A DNA stretch of 64,000 nucleotides from Zeugodacus cucurbitae. Its lineage: Eukaryota; Arthropoda; Insecta; Diptera; Tephritidae. Positions within the stretch are counted from its first letter, which is position 1; every line of letters begins with the position of its first letter. Positions 1-13,709 of this stretch are shown here, piece by piece. The notes beneath the pieces are model-generated. The model was not told the DNA's origin and did no database searches. It worked only from the letters and a program-made list of their open reading frames with translations. The stretch spans positions 71,091,001 to 71,155,000 of the forward strand of contig NC_071667.1 of the NCBI RefSeq assembly GCF_028554725.1, written 5' to 3'. The translations under genes and the position numbers were made by a program.

Positions 1-3000
1 ACAAAATTTCGCCAGCAGCGAAAAGGCCAAGTCAGTTTTTTAGAGATGAGGAGAAAGAAGAGATAGAGAGAGCGCGAAAGTATGCAGGTGAATTTCAAAG
101 TTACCACCAAAATGTGCGCGGGAGGGTAGCTTTTATTGAGGCAGGGGAGCCACCAAGCAACGCGGCGCTGTCATTTTTGTGCATTGCTTGGCAAATTAGC
201 TAAGTGATTGCCTACACAATGTTATGCAACACTGAGCATACGGCTCGTGGCCACTTGACTGCTTCTTGACTACATTGTAGCCACTTAGTTTTTTTTTTTT
301 GTTGTTGCTGCTGTTCTCTGCTGCTACTCACTGGCTACCGGTTGTTGCGCTTGTCAGCGGACAGCTTTTGAAAATTTAATTATATCCTTGGGGCACTGAA
401 TATGCAATTATCTCTTAAACACACCTCGCATACGCTAGAATACCGCGCTGCGCGGCTTGTTGGCTGCCGTTTATTTCGCGCTGCATATTGTTGTTGTTGT
501 TGTTGCGCATAAATGAAGCGTTTATTTAATTTGATCGAATTCAAAGTGGCTGACTGGCCGCCATTTAGTTTTGTTGTTTTTTGTCGAAGAAATGTCTGAA
601 GCACTGCAGCTGAAAGGCCTTTGAGTGAGGAAAACCTGTGTTACTTTGTATTACTGCTCTTCTCTACTTTCTTTCTCATATTTCTGTGTAAATTATGCAG
701 CAGCTGCCTTCTTAAGTGTTTCTCAGCCTACTTACTCACATTTCTACGGCATTTCTTCGACCGCTATGAAGATTCTTATATTCTAATTTGTGACAAACAA
801 TTTCAATGGACCGTTATTTGGATTTTTTCGCCTACAAACTTTCCACTTCACCTAACGGCATTTCACTTTGCTGTGTGAGACAAGCGCTTGTAATTCATTT
901 AAGCACAAACGCTGCCTTTCTTCTGACTTGTCAGCGTCCGAAGCCGTGTCTTCTTCTGCTCATTTGCTGCAGCTTTTTATTGTTTTTGTGTTTTTTGCGC
1001 CTTTTGCTAGGGCGCTAGTAATTTACGCTTTGGAAACTTTTCACAAACTGTCAGTGCGCATTTTTGCTTTGTAAAAAGTTTTGCTGCCAAGTTTTTTTCC
1101 GCTATTTATTTCAATTCATTTGTGTTCATTCTTTCTTTTTTTTTTTTTTGAGCTAGTCCTTCTGTAATGCTCGCTTTTTGAGCTCGACAAATTGAATTCT
1201 TATAAGCTTTTTATTTGTTTGTATCTGTGTCTGTATGTGTGTGTGTCTGTGTGGTTGTAATCCGGCAATTAGAATCGAAAGTTTTGTGACTGGTGGCGTT
1301 GCGGTGATGCGTCATTGGTGTTTGGCTAGTTTGACGTAAATCATGCTTGTCCAGTCAAAGCAAAGGAAAAAAGTTGACAGTGGTATAGAAAAGAGTGGGA
1401 GCACCGCCAAAGGAACTCCAAAAATGCGCTTAAACTTTTTTGCATACTTTGATTTGAGCGAATTATCTAAGCGAATTATTTGAATACTTGTGCAAGTTCA
1501 TTTGCATTTGGCAGCTAATTTTAAATTTTTTTCTTACAGTTCATTTCAAATTTTAGTTGAATCGAAATTTGGCGTCTTTATGAGAATCTTAGATTTTCTA
1601 ATAGAAGCTTTTCATGGTGGACACTATTTAATAGACGATTTTTGTTAGTTTTCTGTCAAGAGTTGTCACGGATAAAAATTAAAAAAAATGGGTATGATCT
1701 AGAACCAATTTTTAAATATCTCGGGATACCTTTAATAATGATTTAAGATAGTATTCAGAGACCCTGAACATAAAATCACTTGATTTTGGAGAACAACCTT
1801 GAAAATATTAACTTCGATTAGTGTGATTTTTATATGTTTTATATAGACTTAGGGGTTTAGCCAACTCCAGTATGAGCAAGAAAACAATAGTATTTTCATA
1901 TTGGAGTCCTATCTATGCGTGCCAATGTAAATCGTAAAATCGTGTTAGATTTTGCAACATAAAATTTTGTTAGATATTATATCTGTCCCGTAGTTTTTCA
2001 AGAATATTATTTTTGGAGATTTATGAATAAATTACTCCCTAACGAACATTCATTCAATGAAATCTTGGTCCACTATGCGAAAGATTGTATATGGTGTCAA
2101 ATAAACCTGAATAGTTCTACACAAACCATGACGTTCCATGCCAATCTAAAGGCTTATAATCTAAATATAATTAAAAAATATATTTTTCTTTAACAAATTG
2201 TCGCAAAAGACTTCTAGGCATCAATTGGATATCATCCTATGTTATTATAATATTTCAGAGACATGTCTTTGACTACCTAGATGTAAGTGAAAGAGGCAAT
2301 GTTTCTTGTAGTAAGCGGATTCTGTACAAAACTGCAAAAATAACGATGGAAACACAGTGTTGATTATAATTCCTTCATGGCAACAAAATCTCCTAGAGAG
2401 GGTACTTCTCGTCTTGAAATCATCACATAGCTCTTAAAGAGAACTGTACCAATATTATATTTATCAGATCAGGTTCTAATAAATAATAGCCCAATTTAGC
2501 TCACGATTAATGAAAGTTTTCGAATTAACACACGAAATCTTAACAAGTTTCTCAGAAAATTAATACTTTCCGTGAATTAGAACAAATTTGATATTTCAAT
2601 CTGCTAATGACCCAGATCAAAATGTTGACGAAGAATTTGATATAATTTTTCCAGAAAGTAACAAAAATATTTTTATTAAAAACTAAAGCTATCTCCAACG
2701 AAAATATGCTGTCTAATAAAGCTTTAATTTTATTCACTCCTGATATAAATAAATATACACATATTCACCTACATATAAGAATATAATTATAGAGCGTCAC
2801 TGAGCTGTGCTGCCTTGTGCTATCGCTATTTGTCACACTTTCAAAGTTTCGGCATTTGATTAACTCTGTTCGTGCAGAATTTATTAATAAGGTAAAAATT
2901 TGGGTATTAAAATTTAATCGAACATAAAAGTTGTCAACTTAACCTGTGTGACAGGCTGGAGGCGAAAGGCAACTGGAGAGCAAGGCAACAAAAAAGCAAA

Positions 3001-6000
3001 CAAAAAGAAAAAATAACTTATTCCGGGAAGGAGTGGAATAAGGCGAAGCAGCAAAAAAGGAGAAGATCCAGTGGTATGGGCGACAATTTGGCTCACTGCA
3101 CATTATATGAGACAATTTAACTTTATTAACCACCCGCCTGCGCTGTCAATATTAAATCAGATGTCCCGAAGGTTCAACTGAAAGGACAAAAAAAAAGAAC
3201 TCAGCAACAAAAAAGTGCACATTGGAGGAAGTAAAAAGAAGCATATGGGGTGCAAATATACTTACTCATTTATGTGGACTCTGTATACCATATATCTGGA
3301 TGGCGAAACTAGAAGAATGACAGCAACTTTGTACCCATGGCTGTATGTGTGCTCTATTTGATTGAATTATTCAGCGAGTTGCCAAAGAATTCGTTTCTAG
3401 CACAACTTCATTCCCTCACTTCCTATTTTTGCATGTGATTTTCATTTCTTTTTTGTCAGCTCACACCTCGCAACATGCCACTTAAAATTAAAGAAGCCAA
3501 CTTGCCACACAATTTCACCGCAACGCCTGTTGTGGGAGGGACGCAGGAAGGAAGAAAAGAGGAAGGCGTGTGTCAGCAAGTTGATGACTAAGGGACGAAG
3601 TGTTTGACACTTAGTTGCCACGTTTGCTGAGCTTTGTAGTGGGAGGCAGGATTGCAGTGGGGCACATAAAAAGGAAACCTTGGGAAATGCTATAAAGTGG
3701 GGAATTACGCGGCGGCAGCGGTTGCTAGCGAAAGTTTTCAAATATATACTTTTTTTCCTACTCGTGAAAGCCGCGACAAACTTTGGCGCGGACGCTAAGC
3801 GGTTTTTCTAATTTTTTTTGCTTTCCTATTACTTTAAGCGCTCATTGCCTTTTTCGCACAAAAGCTGTTATGCGCTGCTAGGATACGGCCAATTTTCATT
3901 TTATATTTTTTCACATTTTTGTCGTTTGCTTTTTATGCTTTGCCCGTTCGACTGCTTTGAGTTCAATTTTAAAATAATAAAGAGCCGCGAAATTCTTTTG
4001 TATTGTGCCGTTGTTTCTCGTTGCGGCTTCCGGAATTCCTTCAACAACTATGCTTCGCTCATTAATAACCGCTGGGGAAATGTTGGCGCATTGCTTGGTG
4101 GGAGGGTGTTGTATTCACTGTGGCATGTTGACAGCCGATTTGTGGCTGCCACAAATTATGACACCAACTGTCAAGTGAGGCGGCAACTCACGCTTGCGTC
4201 GACAGGTATGGCGGGTGGTATTTCGCTTTCTTTGGTGCTTTTGAGGATTGTGATTTTCTAAATATGACTTTAAAAATTTAATGTGCTGATTTTCTGATAT
4301 TAGTTTTTGTATTTAAAGATAAAATACTAATTAATTTTTTAAAGTTGTATATTAATAGTCAAAACTATGAAACAAATAAAAAAAGATAGATCCTAAGGAC
4401 ACATATCTTTGGCAGGAGCGACATCTACATTTTGCTTACGTAATCATTTTGCCTTCAAGAAAGGCACGTGTCTCAAACACCTTGATTATACATTCAATGC
4501 GAGCTAAATTATATAAAAGTAGTGAGGATAAGTGGTTGGCAAAAGTCTAGATTGAATAATCTTTTGTCAGATATTAAATTTCTATCTTCTTACCATTCTG
4601 ATGGCTCAAAGTTAATGGATAAACATAAAAACAATATTGCGTTTTACTTAAAGATGAAACAGTGCAGTTATAATGGAAAGAATATTGTGCACGTGTTTTC
4701 CAATGAAACCATAGACTTGTCCAACAAAGAGTAAAATAAAATAAAATAAAATAAAATAAAATAAAATAAAATAAAATAAAATAAAATAAAATAAAATAAA
4801 ATAAAATAAAATAAAATAAAATAAAATAAAATAAAATAAAATAAAATAAAATAAAATAAAATAAAATAAAATAAAATAAAATAAAATAAAATAAAATAAA
4901 AAAATAATAAACTCATAATATGGTATCATATTATGATATGAAAATAAATTTGTTTATTGGAAATTTGTTATTTTTATTTATGAATTTGTTTTATTTATCA
5001 ATAAATTATATTTCTTGAAATTTTCCTACAGGGTAATCAATAAATTTCTTTCTCTTTATATGTGTTTCTTCCAATTGTTAAGGTTCAGTGAGGTCGCTGG
5101 CTGTTGAAACGCATATTATCCTGTTTGTTTAGCACCTTTTTAACACACACACTTGACTTGAGAACACGCATATCCTTTGACAAACACATTAAGCTATAAA
5201 TTACACACCCATACATAAGCAAATCATAATGCGAACATAAGTAACATAAGTGCGCACTTATTTCAAAGCATCCAAATTCACACTTTCTCACCCAGCAAAG
5301 AGTTAAGCTCATGATGCTGTTGCTTTTGTTGTAGTACTTGTGCTATTGTTTTCGACATAACACTTGAAAACCCACGTTTATAGCCTTTGGCGTTCGCAAA
5401 TGCATTGTGCGAGTATTTAGAACAACGACAGACAGACAGATTATGCGCAGCTGACTGGGGTAACAGCTCCACATATCATTGTAGTTGTTTGTAGCGAAAG
5501 CAGGTCGCTTTTTGTATTGTAGATAGATTTTATTTTGTTTATTTATTTTGCATTTGGTGCGCGTCCTTTGCCGGATCTTGCAGCTAACGAATGCCAATTT
5601 CTCTGCAGTAAAGCTGTCAGACAGACAGACGGACGGACAGCGAGTAGAGTAGCGAATGTTTACTTTACAGCTCCCATTCAACAAGTGGTAATCGCAGCGA
5701 GTTTTTTCGAGCCAGCAAAATGATAAATGCAAACTTACAGACAAACGCGTAATCGCATAAATACTGGCAAACATATTTCGCCTTGCATTTGCACATAAAT
5801 CCTTAAGGACCTTAAGCAGCTTCCAGCATGAACGTTGCTGGCAGCACGCAATTGTGGCAGTCCTTGTGCCCGTCATACACTCCTCACACACCCACAGAGA
5901 GAGACACTCGTTCAACATTATCCACTTCCATTGTCTCCATACAATTCGTTATCCTGTCGCAAAATGCCACTTCAACTGCGTATAATTCCCGCAGCACTGG

Positions 6001-9000
6001 CGCTCATTCCCCCTCTCCTGCGCTCAGTGCATTCCCATTCAGCGCACTTCACCGCGATTAAGTGGGCGTGATTGTGGTTTTTAATTTTGCTCCTTCTGTT
6101 TTCACTTGTGTGCGTCCTTTTTTGTTGTTGTTGTGTATCCTCACTTATTAGTATTGTTCCTGTTTACGGTTGTGGTTGTTGTTGTTATTGCTTGTACTGC
6201 TTAGCAATGCCAGCGGCAACAAGTGCCTGCGTTGAGGTGTTCCCTTGCGGTGGTTGTTGTTGACACAAATGAGTGGTTGAACTCAACACACACACACGCA
6301 CTCACCTACACAATCGCAAACAATTGACATCACCTCCGCTGTACTGTTTATTGTTGTTGTTGCGGTTTGTTGTAGACTAAGAAATAGAAATAGATGATGT
6401 GAATAAAGAATGAAGCAGTGCTCTGACGAGGACGTTGCAAATGTGTGTGTGGCTGCTCCACGCTTTCAATTGTGTGCGCCAGTCGAGTACTCGAGCTTAA
6501 CTGTTATTAAATTGTCGACGATTTGTACTCACACAGACACACACGTTTTGTGGTCGTTGCGTTGCTGCCACTTTGCCATCGTTAATTTCTGTATAAAATT
6601 TATAGTCATCATTCCACGCGCTTTCTTATCCTCTCTGCTCCAGTCTATTGTGTTCTGCATTACACTTGTTTAGGTAATTGTACGCGTTGATTTGAAATTT
6701 ATTGACTGCAAATTGTGGTTGTATTTAATTGGCAATTTGGATTTGGGGAAATTTGCTTTTAATTCACAGTTTTTACTACTGCCTTGATATGGTGATCTAT
6801 TAGAATTTTATTTGAAAAAAGTAGATTTGGTGGAATTAGCATCACTAGTATTTCTTAGCCCGTATCGTCATCGTTAGGAATAGTCTTCATTTTCTTCAAT
6901 TCAATTATTTACAATTATTTTCTTAATTTTTCCGCTATATAATTTGTTATCTCCCTTTCCCATTCCTCTCTCTCTTTTTTTGTAACTCTGACCACAGACT
7001 TTCTATCATACTAGTTCCCATACCTCCATTAAATGATAATTAACAGACTGATCCTTCATAAATTTTTTGTCTCCACAATTTAAATCTTAATTACAATTCA
7101 ATTAGTCATGAAAATTATACTCAATTAACAACTAATTAATTCACATTTTTCCATATCTGTATATAGAAAGTAAGTTCAGTGAGAACAAGAATATCGAAAA
7201 AGAAAAATTCTTATTTATGAACATTAAATTGAATATGTATGAATAACGAGCTCAATGACTCAAATTGAATTACCTCGACCAATTAAGTGGTTTAGGTGCG
7301 AAATAATCTGCTTACTTAAATATCCATTAAACAATACATTAATTTTTACCGAAACCAATTAAGCATTTGTGTAATTTACTTAATTAAATGGAAATTATAT
7401 ACTAATTGACAAGGAATTAATTTAGTAATTTTAGATAATGTGTTACATATACATATATGAACACCAAATTAATATAAACCAATTTATTAATTATTTTTAC
7501 AACTTAATTATCTCTGCTAATTGAGCTGTCTGAAGCCCAATTCAGATGAATTTAGTATCATTAGCTAACTAATATTGGTTGAATCCACATATTTTACTTC
7601 GAAATTGTATGTTTAAAGTAAATAATCGGTACTTTCGATATTTCAAAGATTTTCTATTTTCAATGATGTCATCCAAGATTTTAATATTTCACACATTTCT
7701 TTTAAGTTAATAAATAAATATTGTTCTGATGTGACTTCCTTCCGATTGCATGAACTTCATAACCATTCGCCACTCGTGTACTACATAAATTCCAACTGAT
7801 ATCTCAATTTTGTACTCACACTAGTGTAGCACATAATTTGGACCATTTTTTATTTGCACCAAAGGCTATTTTATGTGCCACACTACATAAAAAATGGGTT
7901 ATCTTATCGCGTCTCAGCGCAAAATTATGGGCATTGTCGCACTTCATCAAATCACTATCAACAAATTGATCTGAGAAGACAATAGCAGGATAAACGCAGA
8001 AGCGCTAAACAACTGCTTAACAGTCTTAATATAGCGCAAATGGGCAGTTAACTAGGCTCAGAGGCGGCAAATCTGCAAATGGACAGCAACTAAATTATTC
8101 ATTAATTCGACTGACACTTGCCACGACGGCCAATGATAAAGTGACTGGCGATGAGTCAAGTGAGAGACAAGTATTTAAGTGAGGATGCTGCTAGTGTTAA
8201 ATTATTCACAAATCTGTTGGGTGATAAAGATGACGCAGCTGAAATGAAATGAAAAGTTAATCGCATATATTTCTATGCAAATGCCAACAGACTTAAGATA
8301 AGGATAGTCATACTGTTAAGGGGGTTGCGAATTTAATAGGCCTAGCAAGAAATAACGCCATAAATAGCGTATAGTTTGTGGACTGAGTGGTAATAAAATT
8401 TAGTATTGACACAAGCGTAATTCCAAAGTAAATTTTGGGCGAAAATATTCACACTTGAATGGCTGCAAATAAAATTATAAAAATATGAAAAAGCTGAGCA
8501 CCATTTTGAGAGGCTTTTTAGGCGCAATAATAATAATAAATCGCGCAAATTGGTGATAGTCGTAAATTTCCGCTACCACTGTGCCGCCCATTCAATTGTA
8601 GAGGCGGAGTCGGTTTATGCAGCAGGCAGATTGCCGCTTCAACCCAAATATATTTATATTTGTATTGTAAATAGTTCAGGCCGCCACCAGTCTAAAATCA
8701 TAGCATTTCTGCGGCTTTTACGCCTCTTTATTTCCCAGCGCGCAAACACGCATATATACTTGCCATTTTGCTTTCGCGGCTTTATGCCACAAACTCTGTG
8801 CCTCGCCCTGCATTGGCTGAGACAGGCGGCGCGGCTGTCAAGTAATTGAATTTTATGTGCGCGTTGACACTTCAGTGTCGCACATTGTGTGCATTTAAAA
8901 TCTGCCATAAATGCCACGCAAATTGTACTGCTTGGCAGCATTTACGAGCTATTAGCGCTACTTGAACGCGAGTGTGAACGGTAGTCGAGTTGAGGCAATG

Positions 9001-9362
9001 GAGAGTCGATATTTGAGAGGCGTGGCAGTTTAGCGGCTTATGTGTTATGTTTGCTGTGAATGATTTTATTTGATCTCTATATGCTATTTGCATGTCTTAA
9101 ATGCTTGTGCTATTAAACTTTTCACTTAGTAATGAAAGAAAAGTCATATTCGAGAGTATTTCTCCCATTCAATTAGTCTCCGAGGTAGCAACTAACTAAT
9201 ATTGAACTCTGAGATTCATAAATTGAAATTTGTCATAAATTGAAACTGAGGATAAGGTATTTTTAAAGTATATTCTCCCTTTAAGTCCGACTCGTTGGTT
9301 TCAAAATTTATTCCAGACTTCATTTAAGTTTTTTCGAACAAAATTTCCAATCGGTGGAACTA
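1..9362. other. Non-coding stretch, probably intron upstream of the 9994 terminal exon
   Basis: No convincing exon was found on either strand. The longer open frames here (for example 5343-5918 minus and 3818-4261 plus) lack splice context, biased composition or recognisable motifs. The stretch contains T-rich runs, a long (AAAAT)n tract, GACA/GACG-type short tandem repeats near 5615-5640 and CA/TG repeats. Calling it an intron is an inference from the terminal exon that follows on the + strand. Confidence 0.45.
4733..4902. repeat. (AAAAT)n pentanucleotide microsatellite, ~170 bp
   Basis: An uninterrupted run of AAAAT units about 34 copies long. It creates artefactual Phe/Ile/Leu/Tyr-rich open frames on the minus strand that should not be called genes. 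The same pentamer, on the other strand, forms a second long tract near 62 kb and a short tract at 49425-49460. Confidence 0.97.
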
Positions 9363-9727
9363 ATAACCTTTTCGCACAGGAGTTCATTGATCAATTAACC
9401 GGCCTTTACTCGGTTAAAAGTCTGATTTAGATCGATTCACCATACAAAAGAGAATACTAATTTAACTACATTAATTTTTAATCGAATACAAATCGACTTC
9501 AAACTGAGAAATAACCCTATATGTTGTTGTCTACACTAGAAATTTAGTTGTGATTATGGATAAAATAGCAATCTACTGATGAATCTTACCAGCTTCCAAT
9601 GAATAGCAAAACCAAAAATATATAACAACTGATCGTTGATCGAGTAGCCAGCTGTACGAAAGCAAAAACTGGTTTCTCAATTATAACTTTAATGTAATGA
9701 ATTAATGTGGCTGTGCGAAAAGGCTAT
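9363..9727. mobile_element. 365-bp TIR element (MITE), copy 1
   Basis: The ends form an inverted repeat: the left end reads CCTTTTCGCACAG and the right end carries its exact reverse complement, extended outward by ATA(A/G). A second copy of exactly the same length lies at 45233-45597 with similar interior sequence, including the GATCAATTAACCGG block near the left end and CGAGTAGCCAGC near the right. There is no coding capacity, so this is a non-autonomous DNA transposon of unassigned superfamily. No clear target-site duplication was seen. It sits in the intron just upstream of the 9994 terminal exon. Confidence 0.7.
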
Positions 9728-9993
9728 AGGGTTATTTAATCGCAGATTTAAACCTATTATCTTTTAATTACAATTTATTGTTCTTATTGGAACGTAATCA
9801 AGAAATATTCTCAAAAAGTTTTAACGCCTGAAAGTATGCATTGTTTTAAAAAATTTTGATAATTTTTTAATAGATGCTCAACTTTTTTATATATTTAATT
9901 ATTTAAATTGTGAATAACTGTACTTAATTGCTCAATTAACTTCAAAATAAAATTATAAAACTAATATTCTCCTTTCTATTCTTCTCTTTGCAG

Positions 9994-10032
9994 GCTAATT
10001 CTTCTGGTCCCATGGTCGAAGCAAAACAATAA
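9994..10032 (+). CDS. Terminal coding exon of an unidentified + strand gene (12 codons + stop)
   Basis: A strong acceptor (a pyrimidine tract of about 28 bases ending in TTTGCAG) precedes a short frame ANSSGPMVEAKQ followed by TAA at 10030-10032. Downstream sequence is AT-rich with AATAAA signals and a Pumilio-type element, as expected for a 3'UTR. The upstream exons are not recognisable in this window and probably lie before position 1. The reading frame (phase 0 at the acceptor) is an inference: one alternative frame stays open for about 26 codons but gives an unlikely Ile/Tyr-rich tail. I do not recognise the protein. Confidence 0.5.
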   Translation, partial: ANSSGPMVEAKQ

Positions 10033-10460
10033 AATTCATATAAATACATACAGACATATATATATAATTAACTGAAATTAGCTACAATAATAATAATTAG
10101 TACTAGTAGTAGTAAGAAATGTGTTTGTATAATGTAGGTACAACAACAACAACAATACTATAACACTTCTGTAAATATGCATGTTAAAACGTCAACTTTA
10201 GTTTGTTAAGTAAAAAACAAAAAAAAAATAAATATAAATATAAATATACTTTGTATTTCTCAGCTAAAACAAAAAAATAATAAAAAAATGTTTTACTAAA
10301 AATTTGTGCTAAATAAAATAAAATAAATGTAATAATAAATATAGGATGAAAACAAAAAACTAAAAGAAACATATGATAAATGAAATCCTGAAAGCATCAT
10401 AATACGTAATATAATATAATTAGCGAAATTTCATAAATAAAAGAGATAATAATTTTTTTG
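10033..10460 (+). other. Probable 3'UTR of the gene ending at 10032
   Basis: Very AT-rich sequence directly after the stop codon. AATAAA hexamers occur at 10227-10232 and 10436-10441; the second is followed by a T-rich stretch suitable as a downstream cleavage element. The 3'UTR may extend further, since more AATAAA motifs occur to about 10860. Short CAA runs at 10141-10153 and 10571-10590 are typical of fly UTRs. Confidence 0.45.
10170..10177 (+). promoter_or_regulatory. Pumilio-type response element TGTAAATA
   Basis: An exact match to the UGUAAAUA core recognised by PUF proteins, 138 bases after the stop codon of the predicted terminal exon. Its presence fits post-transcriptional control of this transcript. 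An 8-mer also occurs by chance in AT-rich DNA, so functional status is inferred only. Confidence 0.35.
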
Positions 10461-13082
10461 TTTTGCTTTTAATTATATTTTTTTTATATATTAAATAACT
10501 GTAATACAAAGTACTATGTAAAACATTAAAACTGAGCATAAAATGTAAAACATGTTAATTCGTTTAAGTTACAACAACAACAACAACAAAATTGTGTTTT
10601 CCTTATTTCTAAAATAGAAACACAAAAAACATATTTTTATTTAAAAAAAATATGAAAAAAGTAAACTATTGCAAATAAAATAAATAAGCATAAAATAATA
10701 ATAGAGCGATAAATTTAAACGTTTAAAGTGAAAAATAAAGAAATGGTTAAATGTGTTTATAATTTTTATTTAAGTAGTACAAAATGTAGAACCGCAACGT
10801 CATAGCTGTAAAGTTAAGCATAAATGTAAGCCAAGCAAAAATTTGAAAAAATAATAAAGGATGAATGTTTATTACACTACATGCAAAAAGTATATGTACT
10901 TGTGAGTGAGGAAGCTAATCGCACAGAGTTTATATATAAATAATTTATTTTCTATAGTTTTGAAGGATAAATAATTAGTTGTCCGAAGTTTTACTGCAAT
11001 CGACGCTTAAAAAGGAATCTAATTTTTTTTAGTTTAAATATTTTCTTAATTATTCGTTTAATTTATGGAAGAAACCGCCAGCGTGCTGCGTTCAAAAGCT
11101 TTTGCTGCTTTCAGCGAAGCGAATATTTATAGAATTTTGTAAAATGAAAAGAAGAATCTTCGAAATGGAAGAGCGAGTAATATCGAAGCGCTTAAATATA
11201 TTATTTTAAAGGTTAGAAAATGGCTGATAGATTCTTAGGCTATGCTATTAGGAGAATGAGAACATGTTTAGGATTACCGTTAAAACTGAAGTTGCGATTA
11301 TTTCACCAAAAGAGACTAAATAAAGCCATTGGATTTCGAGTAACAATTGCTCTTACAGTTTTTAATTACTTTTGAATAGTATACCGAACTATTTTCGCCC
11401 ATTTTTCGATGCAGTTATAAGACCAAATTATACCAAAAAGACAAAACAATTGCAATAAAAGTGTCCTCTTTGGTAAAAAATTGCATAAATTAAAAAACGG
11501 TATTTTCATCATCGAAGAAATTGACCTTTTTCCATAAGAACTATGTTTTAGGGGTTAACTTTTAGCTGAAGTGAATAGGTTTTAAGATGGTCGGGAACTC
11601 CACTAAACAAATTATTAACAACCTTAACAAAATGAATTTTGCTGTCAAATTGTGCGGGTGAGACACTTTAGCCAACAGCTAATATTTCACTAAAATTTAG
11701 GGCAAATTGTATATCTCTGTTCAGTTAAGAATTATTTACAACAGATTTTTCGGATTCTACTTCAGAATAAATCAATTTTGCTTAGGAAAATATAGCATAC
11801 TTTTAGGCGCTTAGCGGAATTATAGTTTTTTCGACAAAGGTCGCTTAGCAAAGAACATTACACTTTTCAGCAACTCAAAGTCGACTCAAAAATTAAACTT
11901 GAAGCGAATGTAGGTATAATTGATTGATAATTGAAATTTTTAAGGACATTACGAAAACACCATAGCATGAACCAGTACCCACCAAGAAAAAAACGGAAAA
12001 ATCAATGACTAATAAAATAAGTAAAACTAATATACAGAGGCACTTTAAAAGCAGAAAAAAAATTTCAGAACTTGAAGTACACATTTCGTATATATTTGCT
12101 CCTTCAAGGCGCCTAAAAGCAGTTAAAGAAAATTTTGTAGTTGAAAGTGAACTGCCTGCAATTACAAACACATACATATATGTAGACAAAAAAATAAGTT
12201 AGTTTAAGCGATCCATGTGTGTTTACTTTAAAAGTAAAATTTAAGCTATTAATAAATTTAGAACCAATATAGTTATATGTGTGTCGCCATAATTAAATCT
12301 AATGTAGACCACTTGAAGTTGTCTATGCAAAAAAAAAAATTAAAATATAAACATAAATAATTGAGAAGAGAATAATATTAGCTAATAAAAGGGTTAATAA
12401 TTACAAGAAACCTTTTTGTTTTCTGCCTCTTGCTGTAAGCACAAAGCTATCACCGCTCTATAATATTTTGTTTAATCTCATGGTGCTGCTTTCTGAAATA
12501 TAAGGTTATACCTTTAAACCCACACATATACGTAATATTGATATAAAATATATGCATATTTAAATAATAGATGAAATCTCAGGTGCAGCACAATTTGAGA
12601 TTACTTCATACACAATATAGACAAGCATTATATGCCCTTAGCAAGAGTTTTCGGTTTTAAATACTTTTTTATTTATTCTTAATTAAATTTCAAAAATAAT
12701 TCAGATTTTCAATAATTTAAAAAAATATTTGTTTATAAAATGAAATAGATTATTTTTTATTTCTTTCTTTTTTGCTTGGCCCCATCGTTTTTATTTTAAA
12801 TACTTTTTGGGTTAATAAAAAGAAAAGAAAGGTAGCTTTGAATTGCAACCCTTTATTCATAAATAATAAGAAATACTATGTTTCAAAAACTACGAGAATA
12901 TGAATATGATTGTAATTTAATTTAAAGTGTTTGGAAAACAGCCAACAGCAAGAATTTTGTACATATAAAACATACACATAAATAAAAATTAAATGAATTA
13001 TAACTTCAATAAAAGTCACATTTGAAAAAAATTTATTATTTTTTAAATTTATTTTTGGGAACGGATTTAACATATCTATGAA
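10461..13082. other. AT-rich non-coding DNA, possible extended 3'UTR then intergenic
   Basis: No gene was seen. There are many A/T homopolymer runs, AATAAA motifs and short open frames without splice context. Confidence 0.6.
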
Positions 13083-13709
13083 TCTATACTACTATTATAA
13101 AGAGGAAATATTTGTATGTATGTCAATGAACAATTTCAAAACCTAGTGTGCGAATTCAAAAATTCTTACACCATTGAAAAGCTACATTCATCCCGAGTAA
13201 CATAAGATATATTTATTGCTAGAATCTCAACTTTCTGGAAATAGTTCCCAGGTGAGGGTATCAAAAAGATGCCGTGATGGGGAATCTTAATCTGAAACTG
13301 AAAATCGTCTTGCATGTCATTCTCTTCGCATCGCAATCGCGTGCCAGAGAGTCGAGTAACAAATCATCTCGCAACTGCTTGCTGATCAAAATTTCAAAAC
13401 CTGCCAAGTATTCGCTTGTGAGTCGTGTACGGAACGTGTGCATCGGCTTGAAGAACAAAATATTAGAAATATACAAGCTCGCACTAGGCCGTCGAATTCT
13501 GAGCATTCCCAACGCCTTCATAATCAGAGAGAAAGACAACGGACACAAAAGACTAGAAGTCGTAATCAAGTTTAAGCTCATTGCAAATAAAATACCCAAG
13601 AAACGGGAAAGTACATACATATGTTTGGGAGAGTGTGTATATGTGTGTAAAAACTTATAATTTTTGAAATGTTTCTTTAAACCCCTGCGAAACCCGAGTG
13701 GTCTGCTAG
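13083..13709 (+). mobile_element. Non-autonomous Helitron-like element, 627 bp
   Basis: The left end begins TCTATACTACTATTATAAAG and the right end is CCCCTGCGAAACCCGAGTGG followed by a terminal CTAG. It lies between an A on the left and a T on the right, matching the Helitron rule of TC...CTRR inserted at A|T. The sequence just before the 3' end can form a short imperfect hairpin around GCGAAACCC, as is typical. The interior is less AT-rich than its surroundings and has open frames of 119-128 codons on both strands. I could not match these to a Rep/helicase, so they may be captured or degenerate DNA. Confidence 0.7.

Noticed and set aside
3818..4261. 147-codon + strand frame
   Set aside because: Starts at TTG, Phe/Ser/Tyr-rich, no recognisable motif.
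4648..4929. Minus-strand frames rich in FILFY repeats
   Set aside because: Pure translation of the (AAAAT)n microsatellite.
5343..5918. 191-codon minus-strand frame with an ATG start
   Set aside because: No domain, no splice context, overlaps several + strand frames, and includes translated GACA/GACG tandem repeats; treated as chance.
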